Shown piece after piece: positions 1 to 5,469 of a stretch of DNA of 5,469 nt. Each line of letters begins with the position of its first letter. Position 1 is the first letter of the stretch. The translations under genes and the position numbers were made by a program. Under the pieces are notes generated by a model that did no database searches, was not told where the DNA came from, and was given only the letters and a program-made list of their open reading frames with translations. Source of the DNA: JAADCS01 sp964473735 (GTDB taxonomy: Bacteria > Hydrothermota > Hydrothermia > LBFQ01). Location of the stretch: positions 1-5,469 of the forward strand of contig CAYYQD010000082.1 in assembly GCA_964473735.1 (NCBI GenBank), written 5' to 3'.

Positions 1-1
1 C

Positions 2-112
2 CCCTCCCCCCGCAGTGAGTTAGACAACACCCAAGAACACAATTCATCACTGCCGTATGACACGGAAAGTATAAAGCAGATAGCGGAGTTGATGGGGTAC
101 AAAAAACGATAG
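2..112 (+). CDS. 3' end of an unidentified protein, truncated by the window edge
   Basis: The frame is open from the first bases of the window to a TAG stop at 110-112, giving 36 codons. The C-terminal part reads YDTESIKQIAELMGYKKR. This is an amphipathic helix-turn-helix-like tail of the kind found in DNA-binding proteins (I-x-x-I-A-E-x-x-G), but it is too short to assign a family. The first codons are Pro/Ser-rich and come from a C-rich run at the edge, so they may not be representative. There is no start in the window. The frame converges on the minus-strand operon that ends at 251. Base composition looks more AT-rich than in the genes to the right. It could be a chance open frame; the helix-like tail and clean stop make a genuine gene end somewhat more likely. 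Confidence 0.35.
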   Translation, partial: PSPRSELDNTQEHNSSLPYDTESIKQIAELMGYKKR

Positions 113-250
113 CGACGTCTAAGCAAGAGGATCCTCTACCATAATTCACTTTTCTCTTCCTGAACGCGCGAATACTGCTAAAAACGGCTCTACCCTTCCT
201 GCAAGTATAAAACCCATTGCTGATCTCACAAGGTATTTCAAATGGGAACC
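113..250. other. Convergent intergenic gap, no clear terminator
   Basis: This gap separates the end of the left partial gene from the end of the minus-strand operon. A bidirectional terminator would be expected here, but none is convincing. There is a perfect 12-bp palindrome, AGAGGATCCTCT, at 126-137, which can only fold as a 4-bp stem with a 4-nt loop. A 5-bp stem, GGGAA/TTCCC, at 244-259 lies over the stop codon of the last operon gene and has no clean U-tract after it. No open frame or RNA gene was recognised. Confidence 0.5.
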
Positions 251-466
251 CTACTTCCCCACGTCCTCCTCCTCAAGCATACCCTCCGGCGTACAGAAGC
301 AGTTGCCGTAGTTCGTAGGGCATCTGCACACGGTGATGGTGCTATCGCCCACCCTCACTTTCACCTTCATCCCTAACTCCATATCCGTCTTTCTATCCGC
401 ATTTACGGGTGGGCTACCGGCCAAAAGTAAAACGCCCAGAGACAAAACGAAAAGCACTTCCCTCAT
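251..466 (-). CDS. Small secreted peptide with two CxC pairs, function unknown
   Basis: This encodes 71 aa with a typical signal peptide: a short N-region (MRE), a hydrophobic core at about residues 4-17 (VLFVLSLGVLLLAG), and a plausible signal peptidase I site after V-N-A at residue 24. The predicted mature peptide of about 48 aa has exactly four cysteines, C47, C49, C56 and C58, in the pattern CxC-x6-CxC. A conserved-looking loop, PTNYGN, lies between the pairs, and the tail is acidic (EEEDVGK). Such spacing suits two disulfides or a metal site. The ATG overlaps the stop of the upstream barrel gene as ATGA (463-466), and no good Shine-Dalgarno precedes it, so translation is probably by reinitiation. 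It is the last gene of the operon. I do not recognise the family. Secretion is inferred from the signal peptide. An outer-membrane lipoprotein is unlikely because the cleavage region has no lipobox cysteine. Confidence 0.75.
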   Translation of the reverse strand: MREVLFVLSLGVLLLAGSPPVNADRKTDMELGMKVKVRVGDSTITVCRCPTNYGNCFCTPEGMLEEEDVGK

Positions 467-2571
467 AGTCTAAGGTACCCCTTAAGCTTTATCCCCAGTA
501 TGTAGTCCGCCCTCCTGTACGTGAGGGGGTTGAGGTTCAGGGTGTCGGTGGGGTAGAGCTTCGTGTTGAGGGAGATGTACAGACCCGTAAGTCCCCTTTC
601 AAAGGACAGGAATACCCATGCCCTGTCGTATATGCCTACCATCGTGTTTGGATGCTTTACGACCTTCTCCCAGCCCATGCGGGCGGTGGCGACGTTTCCA
701 AGGGAAAAGGTAAGGCGCATAATGTTGGAGTACGTGGGATCAAGGCCGGGATATTTCCACACCCTTACGGAGTTGCTTACCCTGATAAACTCCGAAAAGC
801 GCCACGGTGTGTTTATACTCAGAGTAGTGTAGTCTCCCAGATCTCCAGTGGCGTAGTTGTACAGGTTTCCCGCAGAGAACCACACGGACCAGTAGTTCGC
901 ATTCAGGTTGATGTAGGAATACAAGTTGAGGTCTTTGCTTAGGTAATGCACCAGAGTGTCTCTGTAGGGGTCGTAGCTGTAGGCGTCTCCGAGGCTTCCA
1001 TTTATATAGAGGCTGTGCCCCTGTCCGAAGGCTACTCCTAAGGAGGGACTTACGTACTTTGAGTAAGGTTCTCCCTGCTCCCGTGCTATTCCGAAGTCGG
1101 CTCCAAGACCCACGTAGTTAAATCTCCATACGTTGTATATTGTGCGGTGGAGGGTGAAACTTATGTCCCTTGAGCCGGCGGCCGGCATGTAGGTTATCCG
1201 CTCGGCGTAGAAGAGGGAGTCTATCTGACTGTAGGATACTCCTACCTTCCACTCCTGCGATGAGTATCCGAAGCCTGCGGCCCTTCTCCATCCGCTCCTC
1301 CATCCCGAAATCTCATCGTAATAATCCGCGTGCATCAGGACCGCGCCTCCCTGAAGGTAGCCGTAGTTGAAGGTAAAATCAACGTCGGCTAAGGTGTTGG
1401 TGTCCTTTACCGAAATGAAGTTTCCGGGGTTGAGGAAGTCGGGATATGAGTACCTGCCCGTGTATCTACCGAAGAAGGAGCCCACAGCGAGGTTTTCGCT
1501 CTTATAGCTGGCTCGGAGTAGATTCCATATCTGGTTGGAGTCCGTCCTGACCGTGAGGATGGCCAAGTTTGCTCCCCAAAGGGATATACCCCCCTTAAGA
1601 CCGTAGGTTATGGGTATCTCGTTGCCGTAATCGTCCATCCCGATGTTGCGGGTATAGACCAGCATGGTGTAGGGCAGGAAGTCGTTGAAGTTGGGAGTGA
1701 ATAGGTCCTTGTCGTGGGTGAAGAAAGGACGGCGCTCCTGAAGGTAGTACCTGTACCGCCCGACGTTTATGTAGTAGGGGTCAGACTCCACGTTGGAGAA
1801 GTCTGGCTTTACAGTAAGATGGGCGAAGTTGTCTTCAACAGTTAGGCGCACGTCCCCTCCAACGTAGAACCGCTCCAGCCGGTCGTACCTATCCGTCCAG
1901 AGGTCGTACAGGGAGTCCTTACGGTACGTGGCGTAGGGCATCAGGGTCATCGCCCAGGATAGCGGTGGAGAGATCCTTACCCGGTGCATATCCGGAAATA
2001 TCCCCCTACGGTTAAGGGGAGTGCGAAGGGAATAACCGTCCCCTGTCCCCCTATCAAAGGCCATACCCCACACCGTTCCCCTCCTGTACCGGAAGGCCTT
2101 GAAGGGTATCCTCATCTCCACCACGTATCCGTCCTCCATTACCTTGCCGGCGGCCTCCCACTCCGTGTCCCATTGGGAGTTGAATATGCCGGAGTTTATC
2201 TCAACGTCTGCCCTGTTGCCGAAGGGGTCGGCTAAGAAGCGGTAGTACCTCCTTCCGCTTCCGTCGTAAGGGTCCAGCTCTATCTGCACGTTGTCCGGAG
2301 ACAGAGACCCTCTCTTTCCCCTCTGGAGTACGGGTTTCCTGCCCTTGCAGATGAAAGCCACGTACAGGGCCCTGTCCGTGTAGAATACCCTGGCCGTAGT
2401 GCTGTAGGGTACTTCACCGTTGAACTCCGGGTACTGCTGCTTGAAGTCCGTGAAGGTTAGGGCGGAGTCCCAGACCTCCTCCAGATTTCCGTCAATTTTA
2501 ACGTCCCGCAGTTTAGGAAGCAGGAGTGCGCTATCCTGAAAGTTAGATAAAATCGTCCCTAACAGTAGCAT
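463..2571 (-). CDS. DUF5916-type outer-membrane protein: CBM9-like domain plus beta-barrel
   Basis: This encodes 702 aa from the preferred ATG at 2571. The frame stays open up to 2865, but that extension would overlap the upstream gene almost entirely and reads as low-complexity Arg/Gly/Pro sequence. The ATG at 2571 has an ideal GGGAGGT site 2 nt behind the preceding stop codon. Residues about 20-200 resemble a carbohydrate-binding module family 9-like fold, opening with KIDGNLEEVWD (25-35) and including DNVQIELDPYD and the GYVVEMRIPFKAF strand. The DUF5916 signature follows: KPDFSNVESDP (255-265), then ERRPFF (279-284) and YTRNIG (306-311). The remaining roughly 390 residues alternate Tyr/Trp-rich strands and polar turns, as in an outer-membrane beta-barrel. 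The family is known only as putative outer-membrane proteins, with no settled substrate. Oddities: the N-terminus (MLLLGTILSNFQDSA) has no basic residue, so it is a weak signal peptide, and the last residue is Leu rather than the usual aromatic. The gene overlaps the next one by ATGA. Confidence 0.88.
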   Translation of the reverse strand: MLLLGTILSNFQDSALLLPKLRDVKIDGNLEEVWDSALTFTDFKQQYPEFNGEVPYSTTARVFYTDRALYVAFICKGRKPVLQRGKRGSLSPDNVQIELDPYDGSGRRYYRFLADPFGNRADVEINSGIFNSQWDTEWEAAGKVMEDGYVVEMRIPFKAFRYRRGTVWGMAFDRGTGDGYSLRTPLNRRGIFPDMHRVRISPPLSWAMTLMPYATYRKDSLYDLWTDRYDRLERFYVGGDVRLTVEDNFAHLTVKPDFSNVESDPYYINVGRYRYYLQERRPFFTHDKDLFTPNFNDFLPYTMLVYTRNIGMDDYGNEIPITYGLKGGISLWGANLAILTVRTDSNQIWNLLRASYKSENLAVGSFFGRYTGRYSYPDFLNPGNFISVKDTNTLADVDFTFNYGYLQGGAVLMHADYYDEISGWRSGWRRAAGFGYSSQEWKVGVSYSQIDSLFYAERITYMPAAGSRDISFTLHRTIYNVWRFNYVGLGADFGIAREQGEPYSKYVSPSLGVAFGQGHSLYINGSLGDAYSYDPYRDTLVHYLSKDLNLYSYINLNANYWSVWFSAGNLYNYATGDLGDYTTLSINTPWRFSEFIRVSNSVRVWKYPGLDPTYSNIMRLTFSLGNVATARMGWEKVVKHPNTMVGIYDRAWVFLSFERGLTGLYISLNTKLYPTDTLNLNPLTYRRADYILGIKLKGYLRL

Positions 2572-2573
2572 AC

Positions 2574-3062
2574 TTACCTCCCGGAATAGAAATTGTAAGC
2601 CCGTAATGTGCTCTGGCCGTCCGAAGGCCCTGCCTCGTAGAAGACTATCCGACCGTTCTTCACTACCAGTTTTAAGGGTGGATCCTTTACGCCCAGTATT
2701 CTGAAGAGCTTGAGGAACACCATATCCGTATCCAAGATTACCTTCCCCCTGTACCTCATGCTCTTTATCCACTTCCGGCTCTCTCCGGCGTCCCTGTGGG
2801 GCAGGACGAGGACCGTCGCGGGGTGGGACGTCAAAACCTTCCATTCCTCCGGTGAAACTATGCACGCCGTTGGGGGATGTACATACACTATGTGCGTACC
2901 CATGCCGAGGGAGGAGAGTACGAGGGGAGCCGGGACCTTATGGAGCGTATCCTTCGCGAAGGCTTCGTACTCCTTAAGAACGTTCACCCTCCACAGCAGA
3001 AAGAGGGAGAAGAGGAACAGGAGGGTACTAACGAACGGGAACCTCTTTAACCTCTCTCCCAT
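2574..3062 (-). CDS. Membrane-anchored thioredoxin-fold-like protein with a single Cys (C-x-x-S)
   Basis: This encodes 162 aa. A basic N-terminus (MGERLKR) is followed by one hydrophobic segment at about residues 9-24 (PFVSTLLFLFSLFLLW), which suggests a signal anchor with the rest in the periplasm. The soluble part has a thioredoxin/TlpA-like order of elements: a strand ending in the thiol motif (IVYVHPPTACIVSPEEW, Cys67 to Ser70 as C-I-V-S), a second strand (ATVLVLP), KVILDTD, and a Pro-Pro turn before paired strands (DPPLKLVVKNGRIVFYEAG), as around the cis-proline of that fold. Only one Cys is present, so a classical dithiol oxidoreductase is excluded. A monothiol enzyme, a peroxidase-like redoxin or a non-catalytic binding protein remain possible. 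The ATG lies 35 nt inside the upstream gene and has no clear Shine-Dalgarno, which fits coupled translation. Fold assignment is by eye and tentative; the reading frame and membrane segment are firm. Confidence 0.75.
   Translation of the reverse strand: MGERLKRFPFVSTLLFLFSLFLLWRVNVLKEYEAFAKDTLHKVPAPLVLSSLGMGTHIVYVHPPTACIVSPEEWKVLTSHPATVLVLPHRDAGESRKWIKSMRYRGKVILDTDMVFLKLFRILGVKDPPLKLVVKNGRIVFYEAGPSDGQSTLRAYNFYSGR
2576..2582 (-). promoter_or_regulatory. Shine-Dalgarno GGGAGGT that fixes the barrel gene start
   Basis: On the minus strand the sequence reads GGGAGGTAAGTATG. The near-perfect Shine-Dalgarno overlaps the TAA stop (2574-2576) of the thioredoxin-like gene, and the ATG follows at 2571. 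This decides the start of the DUF5916 gene against the 98-codon longer open frame. It also implies termination-reinitiation coupling between the two genes. Confidence 0.85.
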
Positions 3063-3900
3063 CGGAAACTTTGACGTACATCTTGCCCGCTTTCTCGTAT
3101 AGATCCACTATAGCCGGGAGACTATCCGGGTACTCCGGCCAACGCGGTATGCTATCCCTACCCCTCTTAACCCATGTTATCTTGCCGGCTTTGGGCATGG
3201 GGAAGAGACCACAGGACTTTCCAACGGGTTTGACCTCCGGCACCTTCAGCTTAAACACGCAGGGGTAGAAGTGAAAGGCGTAATACAGGGTGTCCCCTTT
3301 CAGGTACATGAGGGTATAGGTGTCGTTGTAGCCGAGCCTATCAACCTCCTCCGGCATGGGAAAGGCCGACCTCTCGTATATCCCGTCAAGGGTGTAAATC
3401 TGGACGTAGTACCCGGAGTTGAGTGTGCGGGCTCTCCGTTTTAGCCTCGGCGTGGAAGCGTTCATTAAAATCCTGTCCCCGTACCTGAAGATCTGCAGGG
3501 GCTGGGTGTGGTCCGACCTTATCAGGAACTTCACCTTCATGGCACCGTCGGGGGAGTAGTACCGTACCCTTCTCCTGTACCACTCTACAACGAAGAAGCC
3601 GTCGTTACATCCTACCAGAAAGTTGTACTTACCGGGGGGAGGGGGAGGGGAGAGCCGTACGGTGTCCTTCCCGCTCACTATCAGAGAGTCTCCGTTGTAG
3701 TAGTACTCCCTCTCCCCGTAGGAGCAACGCGTGAGAGGATACGTGGGAGATAGGGCCGTTAGAAGGGGGGTCAAAGACGTGGCCACAGCCTCGGAAGGTT
3801 TGAGGGCCATATAACCCCCTAACGCTACGTAAAGGAGGATATTTAAAGATAAAATCGCCTTCCTCATGCTCTTACCTCCTATCCATACGAACCGGCCCAT
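3028..3900 (-). CDS. Exported protein of unknown function, possibly beta-propeller-like; first gene of operon
   Basis: This encodes 290 aa from the ATG at 3900, or 279 aa from an in-frame ATG at 3867; each start has its own excellent ribosome-binding site. A hydrophobic segment at about residues 16-33 and an A-V-A site at 38-40 indicate a cleavable signal peptide. The mature part is built of short strands with turns such as YSPDGAM, YTLDGIYERS and YLKGDTLYY, spaced by some 40-50 residues. This resembles the six-bladed propeller proteins of Bacteroidota, but I cannot align blades confidently. Four cysteines (C59, C98, C214, C230) could form two disulfides. A run of five prolines (85-89) follows the first strand region. 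The gene is first behind the promoter at 3922-3950 and overlaps the next gene by 35 nt. No catalytic motif was recognised, so a binding or scaffold role is inference only. Confidence 0.8.
   Translation of the reverse strand: MGRFVWIGGKSMRKAILSLNILLYVALGGYMALKPSEAVATSLTPLLTALSPTYPLTRCSYGEREYYYNGDSLIVSGKDTVRLSPPPPPGKYNFLVGCNDGFFVVEWYRRRVRYYSPDGAMKVKFLIRSDHTQPLQIFRYGDRILMNASTPRLKRRARTLNSGYYVQIYTLDGIYERSAFPMPEEVDRLGYNDTYTLMYLKGDTLYYAFHFYPCVFKLKVPEVKPVGKSCGLFPMPKAGKITWVKRGRDSIPRWPEYPDSLPAIVDLYEKAGKMYVKVSDGREVKEVPVR
3634..3650. other. G-rich tract on the plus strand encoding a proline run
   Basis: The plus strand carries G6-A-G5-A-G4. On the coding (minus) strand it is a C-rich run encoding five consecutive prolines (residues 85-89 of the 290-aa protein). 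Ribosomes usually need EF-P to pass such a run. With three G-tracts rather than four, a canonical three-tier G-quadruplex is not guaranteed. Confidence 0.6.
3874..3880 (-). promoter_or_regulatory. Second, internal Shine-Dalgarno AGGAGGT
   Basis: This perfect site lies inside the coding sequence, where it encodes part of G-G-K, with six bases to an in-frame ATG at 3867. The shorter product would start MRKAILSLN, a textbook signal-peptide N-terminus. It may serve as an alternative start for the 290-aa protein. Confidence 0.6.
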
Positions 3901-3905
3901 TTTTT

Positions 3906-3912
3906 ACCTCCT
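3906..3912 (-). promoter_or_regulatory. Shine-Dalgarno AGGAGGT of the first operon gene
   Basis: A perfect site with five A residues between it and the ATG at 3900. It lies just downstream of the expected transcription start (about 3915), so the leader would be only about 15 nt. This supports the upstream start over the one at 3867. Confidence 0.8.
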
Positions 3913-3921
3913 GTTTCTTTT

Positions 3922-3950
3922 ATTCTACGTGCGTACGGGATCGGTTTCAA
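3922..3950 (-). promoter_or_regulatory. Sigma-70-type promoter of the minus-strand operon
   Basis: On the minus strand, TTGAAA (3945-3950) and TAGAAT (3922-3927) are separated by exactly 17 bases, each matching the housekeeping consensus at five of six positions. Upstream of the -35, about 3956-3995 is A/T-rich with A- and T-tracts and could act as an UP element. The spacer next to the -10 holds a small inverted repeat, TACG-TG-CGTA (3926-3935), which could be an operator half but is short enough to be chance. Position, spacing and the adjacent ribosome-binding site agree well. Confidence 0.75.
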
Positions 3951-4108
3951 CGTCCTTTAGAATTGTAAATTGTTGAGTTTTACGTAAAAAATTTTTGAGG
4001 CACTTAATGTAGGTAATTTCGGAAACGACAGACGGGCATTATCCAAACCGTCGCTTAAAGGTCCATCCGAATGCGTGCTCTACGGTGGGCACACATCTAA
4101 CGGATTGA

Positions 4109-4157
4109 AAACGGCTGAAGGTGGCCCGTTTCCCTTAAAATCTCCCCTTGAAGGTGG
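4109..4157 (+). repeat. Hairpin and 9-bp direct repeat at the murD start
   Basis: AAACGGC (4109-4115) can pair with GCC-C-GTTT (4124-4131), leaving one bulged C and an eight-base loop. The loop and stem edge contain TGAAGGTGG (4116-4124), repeated exactly at 4149-4157 across the murD start codon, 33 bp away. A TTAAAAT box (4135-4141) lies between the copies. Whether this is regulatory or chance cannot be decided from one sequence. Confidence 0.35.
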
Positions 4158-5419
4158 AGGGTAAGTACGTAGGAATTTTAGGGTACGCCCGCACGGGGAG
4201 GGCCCTTAAGCGGCTTATTGAGAGGGTAGGGGGTAAGGCCTTCGTATCGGACCTTACATCCCCCGAGGCCGATGAGTGGGGGGACAACACCTACCGTATT
4301 CTGATGACCGACCTCTTATCCCCCTCCCCGGGCATCCCTCCGCACAACCGGATACTCGCGCGGGCGGAGACCTCGGAGATTCCGATAGTGTCCGAACTTG
4401 AGATAGGCTGGTACTACCTGAAAGGAAAGGTAATAGGTATAACCGGCACTAACGGTAAATCCACCGTGGCTCACTTCACCCACAACCTCCTCCCCGGTAG
4501 CTTCATAGGCGGGAACTGGGGGGTACCGACGTCGGACTTAGCCTTTAAGGAAGGTACGTTCGTCTTAGAGGTCTCCTCTTTCCAGCTGCACTACGTCCGT
4601 AGTTTCCGGCCGGACGTGGCGGTGATAACCAACGTTTCTCCGGATCACCTTGACTGGCACGGATCCTTTGAGGCCTACCTGTCGGACAAGCTACGCATCT
4701 TAGAAAACCAAACGGTAAGAGACGTTGCCGTACTTAACCGGGACGATCCGCACTATCGGGCGTTCCGGGAGAGGAGCGCAGGGGAAGTTATAACAGTAAG
4801 CCTGAGGAGTGCGAACGCACACTATTACTCCGATGGACGCTGGGCCTTCACTCCCTACGGTAGGGTAGAGGTTCCTCCCCATCTCCGGTCCGTTCCCATC
4901 CTTTACGACCTCCTGATGGCCATGGCCTCCTCTATAGCCGCGGGAGGGGAGACGGATAGGGTGTTCGGAGCCGTACCCTCCCTTTCCCTGCTTCCCCACA
5001 GGGTCACCTTCGTAGGGGAGGTGTCCGGTGTGAAGTTCTACGACGACTCCAAGGGAACCAACCCCGGAGCCACGGAGATGGCGTTGAGGTCCTTTCAGGG
5101 TAGGGTGGTCCTCATAATGGGAGGGGACGATAAGGGGCTGGACCTGTCGGTTTTGAGGGGGACCGTACGGGAGAAGGTGGCCGTCGTGGTGGCGGTCGGG
5201 AGGAACAGGGAGAATATAGCCTCCACCTTCGGTGCCGTGGTACCCGTTCTGGTGGCCGAGGACTACGGTACCGCCGTCAGGATGGCCTACGGAGAGGCGA
5301 AGAGGTTGGGTGTGCCCGTCCTCCTGTCGCCCGCCTGCGCGTCGTTTGATATGTTTAAGAACTACAGACACCGCTCCGAGGTCTTCCGCCGGGAGGTGAT
5401 GAAGCTAAAGGGTGAGTGA
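4148..5419 (+). CDS. murD: UDP-N-acetylmuramoyl-L-alanine--D-glutamate ligase (MurD)
   Basis: This cytoplasmic Mur ligase adds D-glutamate to UDP-MurNAc-L-Ala using ATP in peptidoglycan precursor synthesis. It has 423 aa, close to the 438 of E. coli MurD. Motifs in order: N-terminal nucleotide-sugar domain GYARTG (12-17) and SPSPG (58-62); P-loop GTNGKST (100-106, K104); EVSSFQL (141-147, E141); NVSPDHLDW (162-170, H167); the probable carbamylated lysine K181 in DKLRILEN; LLPHR (281-285, R285); DDSKGTN (299-305); GGDDKG (325-330); and SPACASFDMFKNY (394-406). The G-x-H-N-x-x-N motif expected near 248-254 is absent, so two residues normally invariant in Mur ligases appear replaced (I251, D254). 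The start is TTG at 4148, since an in-frame TAA at 4136 leaves only TTG or GTG (4154). No Shine-Dalgarno precedes it. It is divergent from the exported-protein operon and overlaps the next frame. Confidence 0.95.
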   Translation: MKVEGKYVGILGYARTGRALKRLIERVGGKAFVSDLTSPEADEWGDNTYRILMTDLLSPSPGIPPHNRILARAETSEIPIVSELEIGWYYLKGKVIGITGTNGKSTVAHFTHNLLPGSFIGGNWGVPTSDLAFKEGTFVLEVSSFQLHYVRSFRPDVAVITNVSPDHLDWHGSFEAYLSDKLRILENQTVRDVAVLNRDDPHYRAFRERSAGEVITVSLRSANAHYYSDGRWAFTPYGRVEVPPHLRSVPILYDLLMAMASSIAAGGETDRVFGAVPSLSLLPHRVTFVGEVSGVKFYDDSKGTNPGATEMALRSFQGRVVLIMGGDDKGLDLSVLRGTVREKVAVVVAVGRNRENIASTFGAVVPVLVAEDYGTAVRMAYGEAKRLGVPVLLSPACASFDMFKNYRHRSEVFRREVMKLKGE

Positions 5420-5469
5420 GACCGCATCCTCCTCTCTGATCGGCGATCCGGGTGTCCATTCGCTGGAGA
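5412..5469 (+). CDS. Possible start of the gene after murD, truncated by the window edge
   Basis: A GTG at 5412 opens a frame that overlaps the murD stop by 8 nt and stays open to the window edge (19 codons, beginning VSETASSSLIGDPG). The best upstream ribosome-binding sequence, GGGAGGTG (5391-5398), is rather far from the GTG. In many genomes murD is followed by ftsW or murG, but these few residues do not resemble either enough to name it. It may equally be a chance open frame, with the real start beyond the window. Confidence 0.3.
   Translation, partial: MSETASSSLIGDPGVHSLE

Noticed and set aside
126..137. AGAGGATCCTCT palindrome as a terminator
   Set aside because: A 12-bp perfect palindrome leaves only a 4-bp stem once a loop is allowed, and no U-tract follows directly.
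563..942. Plus-strand open frames opposite the barrel gene
   Set aside because: They lie antisense to a well-supported coding region, have no ribosome-binding site or domain, and overlap each other in different frames.
2572..2865. N-terminal extension of the DUF5916 frame by 98 codons
   Set aside because: It overlaps the thioredoxin-like gene in another frame, reads as low-complexity basic sequence, and the ATG at 2571 has an ideal ribosome-binding site right after the upstream stop.
3963..4023. Plus-strand promoters for murD in the AT-rich stretch
   Set aside because: TTGTAA, TTGAGT and TTGAGG were tried as -35 boxes, but none has an acceptable -10 box at 16-18 bp.
4071..4100. Nine-codon plus-strand frame (MRALRWAHI) upstream of murD
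   Set aside because: It is very short with only a weak, distant AAAGG as ribosome-binding site; chance occurrence is likely.
4700..5371. Long minus-strand open frame (223 codons) inside murD
   Set aside because: It is a shadow of the murD coding frame: the composition is His/Gly/Pro-rich with no recognisable domain, while the plus strand carries all Mur ligase motifs.
1..5469. CRISPR arrays, tRNA or rRNA genes, insertion sequences
   Set aside because: No regularly spaced repeats, cloverleaf-like segments, rRNA-like stretches, terminal inverted repeats or transposase motifs were seen.

Overview
The window looks like a piece of a Gram-negative-type (outer-membrane-bearing) bacterial chromosome. 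The evidence is a peptidoglycan ligase gene (murD) beside an operon whose products all look exported, one of them a DUF5916-type outer-membrane beta-barrel. Arg codons AGG/AGA and Ile codon ATA are common in the genes, which fits a thermophile. That, and any affiliation with an uncultured candidate phylum, is inference; the exact lineage cannot be read from the sequence.

Layout: (i) 1-112, plus strand: the last 36 codons of a gene truncated by the left edge. (ii) 113-250: a convergent gap with no convincing terminator. (iii) 3900 down to 251, minus strand: a compact four-gene operon. It is read from a good promoter (TTGAAA, 17-bp spacer, TAGAAT) at 3922-3950. In transcription order it encodes an exported, possibly beta-propeller-like protein (290 aa); a membrane-anchored thioredoxin-fold-like protein with one Cys in a C-x-x-S motif (162 aa); a DUF5916/CBM9-like outer-membrane beta-barrel protein (702 aa from the preferred start); and a small secreted peptide with two CxC pairs (71 aa). 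The genes are joined by a 35-nt overlap, a 2-nt gap and an ATGA overlap, so strong translational coupling is expected. (iv) 3901-4147: a divergent intergenic region. (v) 4148-5419, plus strand: murD, followed by the overlapping start of another frame cut by the right edge.

The minus-strand operon is the part that may be undescribed. It combines a putative propeller, a thiol protein, an outer-membrane barrel and a Cys-rich mini-protein, all apparently outside the cytoplasm. A secretion, maturation or display system for the small Cys-rich peptide is one hypothesis, not a demonstrated function. MurD itself is easy to recognise but lacks the usual G-x-H-N-x-x-N motif, so two residues regarded as invariant in Mur ligases appear to be replaced.
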